A DNA stretch of 64,000 nucleotides from Denitratisoma oestradiolicum (GCF_902813185.1 NZ_LR778301.1:186001-250000), one strand, 5' to 3'; positions 17,627-27,814 are shown, counted from the stretch's first letter. Notes: generated from the letters alone by a model not told the origin. A program made the numbers and translations.

Positions 17627-18509
17627 GGGCGGAAAAATCGAAGGACAGGGGCTCGGACACGCTCTTGTTCTCGTCGTCGGCCCGATTGAATATGGCGATC
17701 TGGCCGAGAAGCCTCTGGCCGGGTTTGAACACCGCGTCATCACCATTGCCGGTGTTGAGCCGGCGCGAGAACTCCAGATTCCAGTAGCCTCCCTTCCAGG
17801 CGCCCCTGGCGGCCACGTCGGCGATACTGCCCGCAGCGCTGCCGGTCATCTCGAAGGAAGGCAGCCGACTCGCCCCCTGGGTCCTGGGCGGGCGCAGGGG
17901 ACGGTAAATGGGGCTGCCCCCATCCCGGTTCTTCTTGATGTAGACGATGCCGCTGCCGGGTATTTCGAACTCGGCCGCGTCCTCAATGGGTTGGCCCGAT
18001 ATCTGGTGGGTCCAGTCCTCTGCCAACCCGGCCGGATTGGTGCGGGCGGCGGACCAGAGCCAGACATCCACCTTGTAGGTCTTGCCGGCCAGCATGCTGC
18101 GGTCGAAATCGCCCCCCAGGTGGAAGCGGATGGCGGCCATGTCATCGCGTTTGCTGGATTCGATGTACTTGCTGCCCTGCCATTCCCAGCCCTTGTACTC
18201 GGTATCTGCCGTCGGGTCCGGCCAGCGCAGGGCGAGGAACAGCCGATCCTGGTAGATCCCGGCCTTCAACTGCACCGTCAGGCTACCGGTGACATTCTTT
18301 TCCTCGGCATTGAGGCCGAAGCGGACCCGGTCAGCAGTTGCCACGGCGGGCTTCACCGGCACTTTGATCCAGCCGCCAGTGCCCCAGTCGGTCAGCTTGC
18401 CATCGACGACAGGCTCCGCGGCGAGAGGGATCACCGGAATCGATTGAGGCGCTTCCGACGCCAGGACGACAGCGCTGCTCAGGCCCAGCAGGATCGGCAC
18501 AATCCGCAT
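17619..18509 (-). CDS. Periplasmic EB_dh-type (ethylbenzene dehydrogenase gamma-like) heme-binding protein
   Basis: A 296-residue protein with a signal peptide (MRIVPILLGLSSAVVLA). The mature part resembles the b-heme-binding domain of ethylbenzene/DMSO dehydrogenase gamma subunits: DGKLTDWG near the start, LFLALRWPDP, and WNLEFSRRLNTG near the end. Such subunits pass electrons from molybdenum enzymes or bind heme in stand-alone redox proteins. No molybdoenzyme is encoded nearby. It lies 5 nt after the cupredoxin gene, so the two are one operon. Heme ligands cannot be assigned with certainty. Confidence 0.82.
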   Translation of the reverse strand: MRIVPILLGLSSAVVLASEAPQSIPVIPLAAEPVVDGKLTDWGTGGWIKVPVKPAVATADRVRFGLNAEEKNVTGSLTVQLKAGIYQDRLFLALRWPDPTADTEYKGWEWQGSKYIESSKRDDMAAIRFHLGGDFDRSMLAGKTYKVDVWLWSAARTNPAGLAEDWTHQISGQPIEDAAEFEIPGSGIVYIKKNRDGGSPIYRPLRPPRTQGASRLPSFEMTGSAAGSIADVAARGAWKGGYWNLEFSRRLNTGNGDDAVFKPGQRLLGQIAIFNRADDENKSVSEPLSFDFSALR

Positions 18510-18514
18510 CAATC

Positions 18515-18964
18515 TCACTCGATGGTGATCCGGCCTTCCATACCCTGCTGCCGGTGGTCGTCGATGGTGCAATAGACCACGTAGCTGCCTTTGTTCACCG
18601 GGATCAGATAGAGGTCGAGCTGTCCCTTCTTCAGGATCTCCACGGCACTGAAGTAAGGTGCCTTGATCTCTGCCTGCTTGTTGACCATCACCTTGCGCCA
18701 GGCCACGTTCTGAAAGAACTCGGGCGCCGTGTAGTAATGATCCTTGTCGCCCTCATTCTTGAGTTCGATCTTGTAGGGCTTGCCGGCTTTGAGGGTGAGG
18801 TCCTGGGGCGTGTAATGGTGCTCGCCCATAACGACGGTGATGGTCTCCATGGCCTTCCAGTCGGCGGCCTTGACCAGCTCGGCGGCATTGGGTACCGGCG
18901 TGGCCTGGGCCAGGGCGACGACTGGTGTCAGCATCAGTACAAGAACTGCAGCAAGGGTGCGCAT
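18515..18964 (-). CDS. Periplasmic cupredoxin-like copper protein
   Basis: A 149-residue protein with a signal peptide (cleavage near ALAQA). The plastocyanin/azurin fold is suggested by a His in KDHYYTAPEFF and a C-terminal cluster Cys (VVYC), His (IDDH), Met (QQGMEG), the arrangement of type 1 copper ligands. It probably carries electrons in the periplasm, perhaps to or from the EB_dh-type protein encoded next. The start at 18964 is preferred over 18988 because it leaves a clean signal peptide. Confidence 0.82.
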   Translation of the reverse strand: MRTLAAVLVLMLTPVVALAQATPVPNAAELVKAADWKAMETITVVMGEHHYTPQDLTLKAGKPYKIELKNEGDKDHYYTAPEFFQNVAWRKVMVNKQAEIKAPYFSAVEILKKGQLDLYLIPVNKGSYVVYCTIDDHRQQGMEGRITIE

Positions 18965-19029
18965 CAAGCTCTCCTCTCCAATAGTCATGTTACGGAAAGG
19001 GATTATCCATCAGTTGATCACGGGAGTGT

Positions 19030-19785
19030 CTAGACGATGGGAATTTCCGCACCGCGCCGCTTGAGTTCGGCCCGGCGTTCCCGCCATTCGGGGCAGCCTC
19101 GGGCCACCTCGGCCCAGAAGCGGGGGCTGTGATTCATCTCCCGCAGGTGGGCCAGCTCATGGACCGCCACGTAGTCCACCAGGTCCAGGGGCAGGTGGAT
19201 CAAACGCCAGTTGAGGCGAATGCCCGTCAGCAGGCTGCAACTGCCCCAGCGGGCGCGGGCCGAGGAGAGGCTGAGGGGCGGCGGATGATCGTGGCCCATG
19301 GCGTGGGCGAAGAGGGTCAGGCGCTCGGCGAAGACTTCCAGGGCGCGGGCCTTGAGGGCGCGCCGGGCCAGTTCATCCAGGTCGGCGTCCTTCCTGGCGG
19401 CCAGTTCCAGCCACTCCTCGCGCCAGTGGAAGCGATTGGCGCCGGACGAGACCCGAACCTCCACCTCGCCCCCGAGCAGGGGCAGTCGCTGGCCGTCGCG
19501 GATGGCGAGCTGGCGCAGCCCCTGGCGGCTGGCGAATTCGTCGAGCTTGGCGATGACCCAATCGCCGTGGTCCAGGATGAAGGCCTCGATCTCCGTCAGG
19601 GGCATGGCACGGGGAGAACCGACCCGCAGGCCTCGTTCGTCGATGTGCATGGTCAGGCGCCGCCGTCCGCCCTGGCGCAGTTCATAGGCGATCGCCCGGC
19701 CGCACAGCAGCACGTGGCGCATGCGGGGGGCTGGCTTGGCGGGGGGGAGCTGCTGGAACAGCAGGAGTTGTTCGGGCAGGCTCAC
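19030..19785 (-). CDS. YgjP-type (DUF45) zinc metallopeptidase
   Basis: A 251-residue protein with the zinc motif HELAH in VAVHELAHLREMNHS and the family signature RARWGSCS upstream of it. A downstream Glu/His-rich HSPRFW stretch also fits the YgjP/WSS1-like M48 group. The start is GTG 19785, overlapping the stop of the upstream paralogue (GTGA); the longer frame to 19926 merely reads through that gene. Natural substrates of this family are poorly known. Confidence 0.88.
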   Translation of the reverse strand: MSLPEQLLLFQQLPPAKPAPRMRHVLLCGRAIAYELRQGGRRRLTMHIDERGLRVGSPRAMPLTEIEAFILDHGDWVIAKLDEFASRQGLRQLAIRDGQRLPLLGGEVEVRVSSGANRFHWREEWLELAARKDADLDELARRALKARALEVFAERLTLFAHAMGHDHPPPLSLSSARARWGSCSLLTGIRLNWRLIHLPLDLVDYVAVHELAHLREMNHSPRFWAEVARGCPEWRERRAELKRRGAEIPIV

Positions 19786-20255
19786 GCGAGGCTGAAGAGA
19801 TCGGGGGTGGTCATGGGGTGCGCCAGGGTGGCGACGACCCGTGCAATGACCTGTTCGATGACTGCCGGCGCCTGTTCGATCAGGCGCCAATGACAACGGA
19901 TACCTTTCGCTTCCGACTGGGCCCAACTACCCCGGGCGGCGAAGGACAGATGCAGGATCGGCAGGGGACAGCCCTGGCGTTCGGCCTGGCGGGCGATGGT
20001 CGCCGCCAGGATGCGTTTGGCTTCGCTGCGCAGCCAGGCCTCGGCGGCGTCGCGCACTTGGCGCGCGCTGGCCTCCGGCGGCAGGGGCAGGTGCAGCACC
20101 TGGCCTTCGAGGCGGGCCTGCTTGCGGTCGGTGGCCAGCTTCAGGGTGAGGGCGCTGCCCAGATAGGCCAGGACCGCGCCTTCGTGCCAGCGTTCGTCGG
20201 GATCCTGGGCTGCGGTGTCAAGACGCAGCGCGAACTGGGGATTACGCGTTTTCAT
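19782..20255 (-). CDS. Degenerate YgjP/DUF45 paralogue lacking the zinc site
   Basis: About 157 residues, collinear with the downstream YgjP protein. The stretch SFAARGSWAQSEAKGIRCHW aligns with SLSSARARWGSC...IRLNW of the active copy, and RVVATLAHP stands where VAVHELAHL should be, so the HExxH is lost. It may be a regulatory partner or a decaying duplicate. The start is ATG 20255 (MKTRNPQ) or 20261. It overlaps plsC upstream and the active paralogue downstream, so the order plsC - dead copy - live copy is translationally coupled. Confidence 0.75.
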   Translation of the reverse strand: MKTRNPQFALRLDTAAQDPDERWHEGAVLAYLGSALTLKLATDRKQARLEGQVLHLPLPPEASARQVRDAAEAWLRSEAKRILAATIARQAERQGCPLPILHLSFAARGSWAQSEAKGIRCHWRLIEQAPAVIEQVIARVVATLAHPMTTPDLFSLA

Positions 20256-20976
20256 GGGCATAGAGATGGGGGCTGATGTGGCGCATTTCGGCTTCGATCC
20301 AGGCTTCCGCCTGCTGGTTGATTTCATCGACTCGCCGGCCCGCCGGGTCGATGGCGGGGCCGATGCTGACGGTGACGGTGCCGGATTTCTTGAAAAAGGC
20401 GTTCTTGCCCCAGACCTCCCCCGAATTGAGGGCCACGGGGATCACCGGGGCGGCGGCGGCATGGGCCAGAAAGGCGCCTCCCGGTTGGTAGCGGTGCCTG
20501 TCACCGGGGTTGACCCGGGTGCCTTCCGGGAAAATTGCCACGGAATAGCCGTCATCAAGGCGCTGTTTGCCTACGGACAACAGTTGGCGCAGGGCTTTCT
20601 TGCCGGCGTTGCGGTCGATGCTGATCATCGGTGTCAGGGCCAGGGCCCAGCCGAAGAAAGGCAACCAGATGATTTCCTTCTTCCAGACAAAGACCAGATC
20701 CCGGAAGACGGCCTGGAGCACGATGGTCTCCCAGGCCGACTGATGCTTGGCCAGCACCACCACGGAGCGAGGCGGGATGTTCTCCCGTCCCAGCACTCGG
20801 CTGCGGATACCCAGCAGGTGCTCGATCAGCCAGATCGCGGTGTACACCCAGGGTTGCACCAGGCGCAGCCGGGTGCGGTGGGGCAACCAGAAGCACAGCA
20901 GCAGCAGCAGGGTGAAGGGTGGGGTCAGCAAGGCCAGGGCGGCCAGGAACAGGGTGGAACGCAGGGCGGTGATCAT
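20242..20976 (-). CDS. plsC: 1-acyl-sn-glycerol-3-phosphate acyltransferase
   Basis: A 244-residue membrane-associated enzyme that acylates lysophosphatidate to phosphatidate. It has an N-terminal hydrophobic anchor (about 5-30), the catalytic block KHQSAWE (H with E in place of the usual D), and FPEGTR with the following PGG motif. The start ATG overlaps the gmhB stop (ATGA). The gmhB-plsC-DUF45 order is common in betaproteobacteria. Confidence 0.93.
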   Translation of the reverse strand: MITALRSTLFLAALALLTPPFTLLLLLCFWLPHRTRLRLVQPWVYTAIWLIEHLLGIRSRVLGRENIPPRSVVVLAKHQSAWETIVLQAVFRDLVFVWKKEIIWLPFFGWALALTPMISIDRNAGKKALRQLLSVGKQRLDDGYSVAIFPEGTRVNPGDRHRYQPGGAFLAHAAAAPVIPVALNSGEVWGKNAFFKKSGTVTVSIGPAIDPAGRRVDEINQQAEAWIEAEMRHISPHLYAHENA

Positions 20977-21509
20977 GAGGTGGTGATGTGGGCGACAGCG
21001 GCGGCCAGGTCGGGGAACACCAGGGTATTGTTCGGCAGGGCTGGATCGAGCCGGGTCTTGTGCCCCTTGCCGGTGAGCACCAGCATGGGTTGGGCGCCCA
21101 CGCTGACCGCTGCCTGCAGGTCCCGCAGGGAATCACCCACTGCCGGTACGTCGGTGAGGTCGGCATTGTAGCGGGCCGCGATTTCTTCCAGCATGCCGGC
21201 CCTGGGTTTGCGGCAGTCGCACTGGTCGACGTTGGTGTGGGGGCAGAAAAAGATGGCGTCAATGCGCCCCCCCGCCTGGTGCACGGTGCGTATCATCTTT
21301 TCGTGGATGGCGTTGAGGGTGTCCATCTCGAACAGGCCACGGCCTACGCCGGACTGGTTGGTGGCCACCACCACCCGATAGCCCCACTGGTTGAGGCGGG
21401 CGATGGCCTCGGGGCTGCCGGGAATGGGAACCCATTCATCTGGAGACTTGATGAACTGGTCCGAGTCGAAATTGATGACGCCGTCGCGATCGAGAATGAC
21501 GAGTTTCAT
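20973..21509 (-). CDS. gmhB: D-glycero-beta-D-manno-heptose 1,7-bisphosphate 7-phosphatase
   Basis: A 178-residue HAD phosphatase that removes the 7-phosphate in ADP-heptose synthesis for the LPS inner core. DxD motif at the N-terminus (ILDRDGVIN), TNQSGVGRG, a zinc-type Cys/His cluster (FCPHTNVDQCDCRKP) and the GDSLRDLQAA motif are all present. ATG 21509 begins MKLVILDRDG as expected; the upstream extension is not conserved-looking. It serves the same pathway as the waaC gene at 44.7 kb. Confidence 0.95.
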   Translation of the reverse strand: MKLVILDRDGVINFDSDQFIKSPDEWVPIPGSPEAIARLNQWGYRVVVATNQSGVGRGLFEMDTLNAIHEKMIRTVHQAGGRIDAIFFCPHTNVDQCDCRKPRAGMLEEIAARYNADLTDVPAVGDSLRDLQAAVSVGAQPMLVLTGKGHKTRLDPALPNNTLVFPDLAAAVAHITTS

Positions 21510-21656
21510 TTTTCTGATCAATACCGGGTGATGCATGAGGGGCAAGGACCGGCCAGGACCTCAGGGGGCGTTGCCAATGGTGCTTGATGATTCAGGCAGT
21601 CGAGGGAGAAAGAAAGGTGGTTTTTAGTCCTCACTCCTGGCTCCCCCGATGGCTCC

Positions 21657-23726
21657 TCATAGTCTGGAAATATCCGCCACTTGATTCATCAGAGCCGCCA
21701 ACTGGTGCAGCAGGGCCAGTCGGTTGGCGCGGATCAGAGGCTCCTCGGCATTCACCATTACATCGTCGAAGAAGTTATCTACCGCGCCTCTCAGGCCGGC
21801 CAGGACGGTCAGGGCGCCGCTGTAATCGCCATTGGTCACCTGGGAATGGACTTGGGGCCCAATGGCCGTAACTTGGGCGAAGAGGGCTTTTTCCGCAGCT
21901 TCCTGCAACAGGGCGACATCCACTTCCCGGGCCGAGCCTTCCGCCTTCTTCAGGATGTTGACGATGCGTTTGTTGGCAGCGGCCAGGGCTTCCGCCTCGG
22001 GCAGAGCGACGAAGGCCTTCACTGCCGCCAGCTTGGCCGGCACGGTATCGATGCGGGTGGGCATCAGGGCCAGCACTGCCTCCACCAGGCGCTGATCGTG
22101 GCCGGCATCCTTCAACAGGTTGCGCAGCCGTTCCAGCATGAAGTCCAGCAACTGGACCTCGAAGCTGGTGGCGAGGAGTCCGGCGGGAAAGGTGGCGGCG
22201 GCATCATTGATCAGTTCCGCCAGATCCAGGGGCAGGGGCGACTCCATCAGGATGCGCAGCACGCCCAGGGCGGCCCGGCGCAGACCGAAGGGGTCCTTGT
22301 CGCCGGTGGGAATCTGGCCGATGCCGAAGAAGGCCACCAGGGCGTCCAGCTTGTCGGCCAGGGCCACCGCGGCGGCGATGTTGCCGACGGGCAGCGTGTC
22401 GCCGTTGAAGCGGGGTTTGTAGTGGGCCTCGATGGCCTCGGCCACGGCGGGAGCTTCGCCATCATGGGCGGCGTAATAGCGGCCCATGATGCCTTGCAGC
22501 TCGGGAAATTCCCCCACCATGTCGCTGACCAGATCGGCCTTGGCCAGCAGGGCGGCCCGTTCGGCCTGGACGCTGTCCACATTGAGGCGCCGGGCGATGG
22601 TGCCGGAGAGCTTCACCAAGCGCTCTACCCGCTCCCCCTGGCTGCCCAGCTTGTTGTGATAGACCACTTTGGACAGCTTCTCGACCCGGTTGGCAAGCGG
22701 CGTCTTGCGGTCGGTCTCGAAGAAGAACTTGGCGTCGGCCAGACGGGGGCGCACCACCCGGGCGTTGCCCTCGACGATGTTGGTCGGGTCGGCCACGGCC
22801 ATGTTGGACACCACCAGGAAGCGATTGGTCAGCTTGCCGGCGGCATCCATCAGGGGGAAGTATTTCTGGTTGGCCTTCATGGTCAGGATCAGGCATTCCT
22901 GGGGCACGGCGAGGAATTCGGCCTCGAAGCCGGCCTCGTAGACCGTGGGATGCTCCACCAGGGCGGTGACTTCATCGAGCAGGGCTTCGTCCTTGAGCCA
23001 GGTTAGATTGCGCTTCGCGGCGGCCTGGTCCAGTTGTTTCCGGATCATGGCGCGACGCTGGTCGAAGCCGGCTACCACCATGCCCTGCTCCAGCAGGGTC
23101 GGGGCATAGTCATCGGCGCTGCCGATCTCGATGGCGCCCCCTGGTCCCATGAAGCGGTGGCCCCGTGTGGCGCGGCCGCTGTCCAGCCCCAGCACGCTGC
23201 CGGGAACGATGGCGGAGCCATGCAGCATCACCAGGCCATGGACCGGGCGGACGAACTGTATTTCCGAGGCACCCCAGCGCATCAGCTTGGCGACGGGGAG
23301 TTTTTTCAGGGCGGCCTCGACAAAGCCGGCCAGGTGGACGGAGAGCGCTTCGCCGGTCTTGGCCTGACGGGCGACGAAATATTCGGCCTTGCCGTCGTTG
23401 AGTTTTTCCAATTGCTCAAAGCTCACGCCGGCGGAGCGCATGAAGCCTTCCAGGGCCTTGGTGGGTTTGCCTGCGGCATCCACGCCGGAAGTCACGGCGG
23501 GTCCTTTCTTCTCGATCACCCGGTCGGGCTGGGTGGTCAACACGTCGGCGAATTGCAGGGCCAGGCGACGCGGCGTGGCGAACCAGCGGCCTTCGGTGGC
23601 GGCCTCGATGAAGCCAGCTTCGAACAGGGACTTTTGTACCTGATCGTAAAAGGCCTGGGCCAGCCTGGCCAGGGATTTGGGGGGCAGTTCCTCGGTGAGG
23701 AGCTCGATCAGCAGCGTCTGTTTCAT
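21657..23726 (-). CDS. glyS: Glycine--tRNA ligase beta subunit
   Basis: A 689-residue protein, the usual length, starting [19 protein letters not shown] as in other GlyS proteins. It forms the alpha2beta2 glycyl-tRNA synthetase with GlyQ. The family block [16 protein letters not shown] and the C-terminal anticodon-binding region are recognisable. glyQ lies upstream on the same strand, separated by 192 nt that contain a palindromic repeat. Confidence 0.97.
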   Translation of the reverse strand: MKQTLLIELLTEELPPKSLARLAQAFYDQVQKSLFEAGFIEAATEGRWFATPRRLALQFADVLTTQPDRVIEKKGPAVTSGVDAAGKPTKALEGFMRSAGVSFEQLEKLNDGKAEYFVARQAKTGEALSVHLAGFVEAALKKLPVAKLMRWGASEIQFVRPVHGLVMLHGSAIVPGSVLGLDSGRATRGHRFMGPGGAIEIGSADDYAPTLLEQGMVVAGFDQRRAMIRKQLDQAAAKRNLTWLKDEALLDEVTALVEHPTVYEAGFEAEFLAVPQECLILTMKANQKYFPLMDAAGKLTNRFLVVSNMAVADPTNIVEGNARVVRPRLADAKFFFETDRKTPLANRVEKLSKVVYHNKLGSQGERVERLVKLSGTIARRLNVDSVQAERAALLAKADLVSDMVGEFPELQGIMGRYYAAHDGEAPAVAEAIEAHYKPRFNGDTLPVGNIAAAVALADKLDALVAFFGIGQIPTGDKDPFGLRRAALGVLRILMESPLPLDLAELINDAAATFPAGLLATSFEVQLLDFMLERLRNLLKDAGHDQRLVEAVLALMPTRIDTVPAKLAAVKAFVALPEAEALAAANKRIVNILKKAEGSAREVDVALLQEAAEKALFAQVTAIGPQVHSQVTNGDYSGALTVLAGLRGAVDNFFDDVMVNAEEPLIRANRLALLHQLAALMNQVADISRL

Positions 23727-23814
23727 GTCACATCCAGTGTGAAATCAGCTTTCCCGCCGGGCTGCCCCAAGGGAAAGCGACACGCGGCGCCAGCCGCAGA
23801 TTGTTCGGTGTTGC

Positions 23815-23890
23815 CACGAAGCGCCCCGTGACATTGAGCGCGGCGAGCCGGATCGAACCCCCCGGAGGGGGGCGAAGGGGGGCGAGCGTT
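23815..23890. repeat. Palindromic repeat, family B, copy 1 (between glyQ and glyS)
   Basis: The core cgaaccccccggaggggggcg followed by aaggggggcgagc is a strong hairpin. Read on the minus strand it matches 42556-42660 (ccccttcgcccccctccgg, then ggttcgat(a/c)cggctcgc). It occupies the glyQ-glyS spacer; the rest of the 192-nt spacer shows no gene. Confidence 0.7.
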
Positions 23891-23918
23891 TTCATGATGC
23901 GAAGTGTTGTTTCTCGCA

Positions 23919-24806
23919 TCATGAAGCTTGGGCGCACATGGGGAAGCCGAGACGTTCCCGTGAATCGTAATAGGCCTGGGCCACTTCCCGGGCCAGGGCT
24001 CGGACGCGGCCGATGTAGGCGGCCCGTTCGGTGACGGATATGGCGCCTCGGGCATCCAGCAGGTTGAAGGTGTGGGAAGCCTTCATCACCATTTCGAAGC
24101 CGGGCAGGGGCAGGTTCAGGCCCATCAGGCGCTTGGCCTCGGACTCAAATTTGGAAAACTGGGAGAACAGCCAGGCCACGTCCGAGTGTTCGAAGTTGTA
24201 GGTGGATTGCTCCACCTCGTTCTGGTGATAGACATCGCCGTAGGTGACACCGGGCGCCCACACCAGGTCGTAGACGTTCTCCACGCCCTGGAGGTACATG
24301 GCCAGGCGCTCGATGCCGTAGGTGATTTCCCCCAGCACCGGCTTGCAGGGGAGCGACCCCACTTCCTGGAAGTAGGTGAACTGGGTTACCTCCATGCCGT
24401 TCAGCCACACTTCCCAGCCCAGGCCCCAGGCTCCCAGGGTCGGGCTTTCCCAGTCGTCCTCGACGAAGCGGATGTCATGCTCGGCGGTGTCGATACCCAG
24501 GGCACGCAGGGAGTCCAGGTACAGGTCCTGGATATTTGGCGGGTTCGGCTTCAGCACCACCTGATACTGGTAGTAGTGCTGGAGCCGGTTGGGGTTCTCG
24601 CCGTAACGTCCGTCCTTGGGCCGGCGCGAGGGCTGCACGTAGGCGGCGCGCCAGGGTTCGGGGCCGATGGCGCGGAGGAAGGTGGCGGTATGGAAGGTGC
24701 CGGCCCCCACTTCGATGTCGTAGGGCTGGAGCAGGACGCAGCCCTGCTGGTCCCAGTAATTCTGGAGACGGAGGATGACCTCCTGGAAGGTGGGTTTGAC
24801 TGACAT
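23919..24806 (-). CDS. glyQ: Glycine--tRNA ligase alpha subunit
   Basis: A 295-residue class II synthetase subunit. It contains [14 protein letters not shown] and the motif [19 protein letters not shown], with [21 protein letters not shown] sequence later ([10 protein letters not shown]). It makes glycyl-tRNA with GlyS. The start is ATG 24806; the gene is first in the glyQ-glyS pair. Confidence 0.97.
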   Translation of the reverse strand: MSVKPTFQEVILRLQNYWDQQGCVLLQPYDIEVGAGTFHTATFLRAIGPEPWRAAYVQPSRRPKDGRYGENPNRLQHYYQYQVVLKPNPPNIQDLYLDSLRALGIDTAEHDIRFVEDDWESPTLGAWGLGWEVWLNGMEVTQFTYFQEVGSLPCKPVLGEITYGIERLAMYLQGVENVYDLVWAPGVTYGDVYHQNEVEQSTYNFEHSDVAWLFSQFSKFESEAKRLMGLNLPLPGFEMVMKASHTFNLLDARGAISVTERAAYIGRVRALAREVAQAYYDSRERLGFPMCAQAS

Positions 24807-24898
24807 TTGGGATGGGATCAGCTGAGGCTGGAGAATTGCTCAAAGGCAGGATTTTACAGGGATTCGTCGGCAAGACCGACAGGCCCGGGGAAGCTCGC

Positions 24899-25663
24899 TC
24901 AGGAGAAGCGCGAGAAGTCCGCGGCCCGCTTCTCGAAAAAGGCCGCCACGGCCTCCTTCACCTCCGGGCCGCCGAGGCGGCTCATGAAGACATCGGCCTC
25001 GGCGGCCAGGGCATCGTGAATGGCTGCGGCATGGGCGCGGCGCATCAGGGCGCGGGTGTCACGAATGGCACCCGGCGGCAGGGCGGCCAGGCGCCGGGCG
25101 GCGTCGAGGGCGGCATCCCGCACCGCCGCCGCCGGCAGGGCGGCATTGGCCAGTCCCCAGTCCACCGCCTCTCGGCCGCTGTAAGTCTCTCCCAGCAGGA
25201 GCAGCCTGGCGGCGCGGACATGGCCGATGCGCTGGGGCAGCAGCAGGCTGGAGGCCAGCTCGGGCACCAGCCCCAGGCGGGTGAACGGCATGGAAAGCTT
25301 GGCATCCTCGGCCACATAAACCAGATCGCAGTGGAGCTGCAGGGTGACGCCGATGCCCACGGCGGTACCGGTGACGGCGGCCACCAGGGGTTTGCCGAAG
25401 GTTTCCACCAGATCGAGAAAGCGGGAGGTCGGCGGCACCACGCCCGGGGCGGGGGCGGAAGTGAATTCCGTCAAGTCGTTGCCTGCGCAGAAAATGCCGG
25501 GCTGGCCGGTAAACACCACCACCCGTACGGACGGGTCCACCGTGGCGGCCTCCAGGAAATCGGCCATGGCGGCATACATGGGCCCGTTGAGGGCGTTGCG
25601 CTGTTCGGGACGATTGAACTCGATGATGCCGACGCCGGCCTTGATGCTGGTCAGAATGTGCAT
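24899..25663 (-). CDS. Enoyl-CoA hydratase/isomerase family protein
   Basis: A 254-residue crotonase-fold protein with the oxyanion-hole segment CAGNDLTEF and the second loop GTAVGIGVTLQLHCDL. The first catalytic Glu of true hydratases (in GGGCELA) is replaced here by a VTLQ sequence, while the second is kept in GLVPELASS. This pattern is closer to delta3-delta2 enoyl-CoA isomerases than to hydratases. The exact substrate is unknown. It is divergent from yqgE. Confidence 0.88.
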   Translation of the reverse strand: MHILTSIKAGVGIIEFNRPEQRNALNGPMYAAMADFLEAATVDPSVRVVVFTGQPGIFCAGNDLTEFTSAPAPGVVPPTSRFLDLVETFGKPLVAAVTGTAVGIGVTLQLHCDLVYVAEDAKLSMPFTRLGLVPELASSLLLPQRIGHVRAARLLLLGETYSGREAVDWGLANAALPAAAVRDAALDAARRLAALPPGAIRDTRALMRRAHAAAIHDALAAEADVFMSRLGGPEVKEAVAAFFEKRAADFSRFS

Positions 25664-25762
25664 GGTGAAAAGTCCGTGTAAGGGGGCGGGTGGTCGTGGC
25701 GGAACCTGGCGAGTGTGGAAGTCCCATTCATGACGGCACGTAGACTACAATGCCTCCGCGCC

Positions 25763-26323
25763 ATGGATATCGTCAGCCTTACCCACCATTTCCTGATTGC
25801 CATGCCAGCCATGGCGGACCCGAACTTTTTTCGCACCCTGACCTACGTCTGCGAACACAACGCCGATGGCGCCCTGGGTGTGATCGTCAATCGCCCCACG
25901 GACATGAGCTTGGCTACGCTCTTCGAGCGGGTGGATATTCCGCTGGATGCGACGGACATCGGTGAGTTGCCGGTCTATTTCGGCGGCCCGGTGCAGACCG
26001 ACCGGGGCTTCATCCTGCATCGTCCGCCGGGAGACTGGCAGTCCTCCCTGAACATTCGGGACGAGCTGGCCCTCACCAGTTCCCGGGACATCCTGTTGTC
26101 CATGGGTGCCACCGGCAAACCCGAGGATGTGCTGGTCACCCTGGGTTACGCCGGCTGGTCCGCCGGCCAACTGGAGTGGGAGCTGGCCCAGAATGCCTGG
26201 CTCACAGTCCAGGCCGACCCCCATGTGATTTTCGGCTTGCCGCCGGAGGAGCGACTCCCCGCCGCGATGCAACTCCTGGGCGTGGACTTTGCCAACCTCT
26301 CCGAGGTGGCGGGGCACGCTTGA
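25763..26323 (+). CDS. yqgE: YqgE/AlgH family protein
   Basis: A 186-residue cytoplasmic protein of the UPF0301 family: [20 protein letters not shown] at the start, [17 protein letters not shown] and [12 protein letters not shown] are diagnostic. Its biochemical role is not settled. It precedes ruvX, the usual proteobacterial order. ATG 25763 is chosen because it begins directly before the conserved N-terminus. A TACAAT box at 25746-25751 may be its -10 element, without a clear -35. Confidence 0.94.
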   Translation: MDIVSLTHHFLIAMPAMADPNFFRTLTYVCEHNADGALGVIVNRPTDMSLATLFERVDIPLDATDIGELPVYFGGPVQTDRGFILHRPPGDWQSSLNIRDELALTSSRDILLSMGATGKPEDVLVTLGYAGWSAGQLEWELAQNAWLTVQADPHVIFGLPPEERLPAAMQLLGVDFANLSEVAGHA

Positions 26324-26324
26324 A

Positions 26325-26741
26325 TTGGCGGACGGCACCGTGCTTGCCTTCGACTTCGGCACCCGGCGCATCGGGGTGGCCCTGGGCGAGTCCCTGCTGG
26401 GCAGCGCCCGTCCCCTGACCACCATTGATGCCGAGGCCAATGAGGCCCGCTTCGCCGCCATCGACCGGTTGATCAAGGAATGGCAACCCACCCGGCTGGT
26501 GGTGGGTCTGCCCCTGAGTCTGGCGGGCGAGGAACATGAAATGTCCGCCCGCTGCCGCCGCTTCGCCCGGCAACTGGAAGGACGCTTCAATCTGCCCGTG
26601 ACCCTGACCGACGAGCGTCTTTCCTCCGTCGAGGCGGAGGAGCGACTGAGCGCTCGCGGCCAGGACTGGAAAACCCGCAGGAAAACCCTGGACGCCGAGG
26701 CGGCCGCCATCATTTTGCAAAGTTACTTCGACGCCAAATGA
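26325..26741 (+). CDS. ruvX: RuvX/YqgF Holliday junction resolvase-like nuclease
   Basis: An RNase H-fold protein with catalytic Asp in [25 protein letters not shown] and the DERLSSVEA and [10 protein letters not shown] motifs. It processes 16S rRNA ends or resolves Holliday junctions in relatives. No ATG suits the N-terminus. TTG 26325, just after the yqgE stop, gives 138 residues, the usual length. TTG 26289 (inside yqgE) and GTG 26340 are alternatives. The stop overlaps the pyrB start (ATGA). Confidence 0.9.
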   Translation: MADGTVLAFDFGTRRIGVALGESLLGSARPLTTIDAEANEARFAAIDRLIKEWQPTRLVVGLPLSLAGEEHEMSARCRRFARQLEGRFNLPVTLTDERLSSVEAEERLSARGQDWKTRRKTLDAEAAAIILQSYFDAK

Positions 26742-27703
26742 ACTCATCCAATCCCCAACTGAACAAGCATGGCGAGTTGCAGCACCTGCTCACCATCGAG
26801 GGCCTGCCCCGGGACGTGATTATCGGCATCCTGGATGCCGCCCGCCCCCTTACCGAACTGGCGGGCCAGGAGGAAAAGAAGCTCGCCACCCTGCGCGGCA
26901 AGAGCGTGTTCAATCTGTTCTTCGAGAACTCCACGCGCACCCGCACCACCTTCGAGATCGCCGCCAAGCGTCTGTCGGCGGATGTGATCAACCTCAATAT
27001 CAACACCTCCTCCACGGCCAAGGGGGAAACCTTGCTGGACACGGTGGACAATCTGGCGGCGATGCAGGCCGACATGTTCGTGGTGCGCCATGCCACCAGC
27101 GGCGCCCCTCACCTGATGGCGCGCCATCTGGCGGCCACCCGGCAGGATCACATTCATGTGGTGAACGCCGGCGACGGCCGTCACGCCCATCCCACCCAGG
27201 CCCTGCTGGATATGTACACCATCCGCCACTTCAAGCGGGAGTTCCACAACCTGACGGTGGCCATCGTCGGCGACATCCTCCATTCCCGGGTGGCCCGCTC
27301 GCAGATCCATGCCCTGACCACCCTGGGCGTGCCGGAGATTCGTGCCATCGCTCCCAAGACCCTCTTGCCCACGGGCGTCGAGAAGATGGGGGTGCGGGTC
27401 TGCCACGACATGAAAGAAGGCCTGCGCGGTGTCGATGTGGTGATGATGCTGCGGCTCCAGAACGAACGCATGAGCGGGGCACTGTTGCCCAGCGCCCAGG
27501 AATTCTTCAAGTCCTACGGCCTCACTCCGGACAAGCTGGCCCAGGCCAAGCCCGACGCCATCGTGATGCATCCGGGGCCCATGAACCGGGGCGTGGAAAT
27601 CGATTCGGCAGTGGCCGACGGGAGGCAGTCGGTGATCCTGCCCCAGGTGACATTCGGCATCGCCGTGCGCATGGCGGTGATGGGCATGCTGGCGGGGAAC
27701 TGA
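26738..27703 (+). CDS. pyrB: Aspartate carbamoyltransferase catalytic subunit
   Basis: A 321-residue enzyme condensing carbamoyl phosphate with aspartate in pyrimidine synthesis. [13 protein letters not shown] (carbamoyl-phosphate loop), [11 protein letters not shown] and [12 protein letters not shown] are present. It overlaps ruvX by 4 nt and is followed by the inactive dihydroorotase, with which this ATCase class forms dodecamers. Confidence 0.97.
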   Translation: MNSSNPQLNKHGELQHLLTIEGLPRDVIIGILDAARPLTELAGQEEKKLATLRGKSVFNLFFENSTRTRTTFEIAAKRLSADVINLNINTSSTAKGETLLDTVDNLAAMQADMFVVRHATSGAPHLMARHLAATRQDHIHVVNAGDGRHAHPTQALLDMYTIRHFKREFHNLTVAIVGDILHSRVARSQIHALTTLGVPEIRAIAPKTLLPTGVEKMGVRVCHDMKEGLRGVDVVMMLRLQNERMSGALLPSAQEFFKSYGLTPDKLAQAKPDAIVMHPGPMNRGVEIDSAVADGRQSVILPQVTFGIAVRMAVMGMLAGN

Positions 27704-27814
27704 TATGAGCCCCCACGTTTGCGGCTGTGCCGCTGCTCTGTCCCCCAAGGGAGCCGCTGCCTCCCTCGTCCCACGGGGATTTCCTTCGGTCAGGGCAGCC
27801 CTTCGGGAGACACC

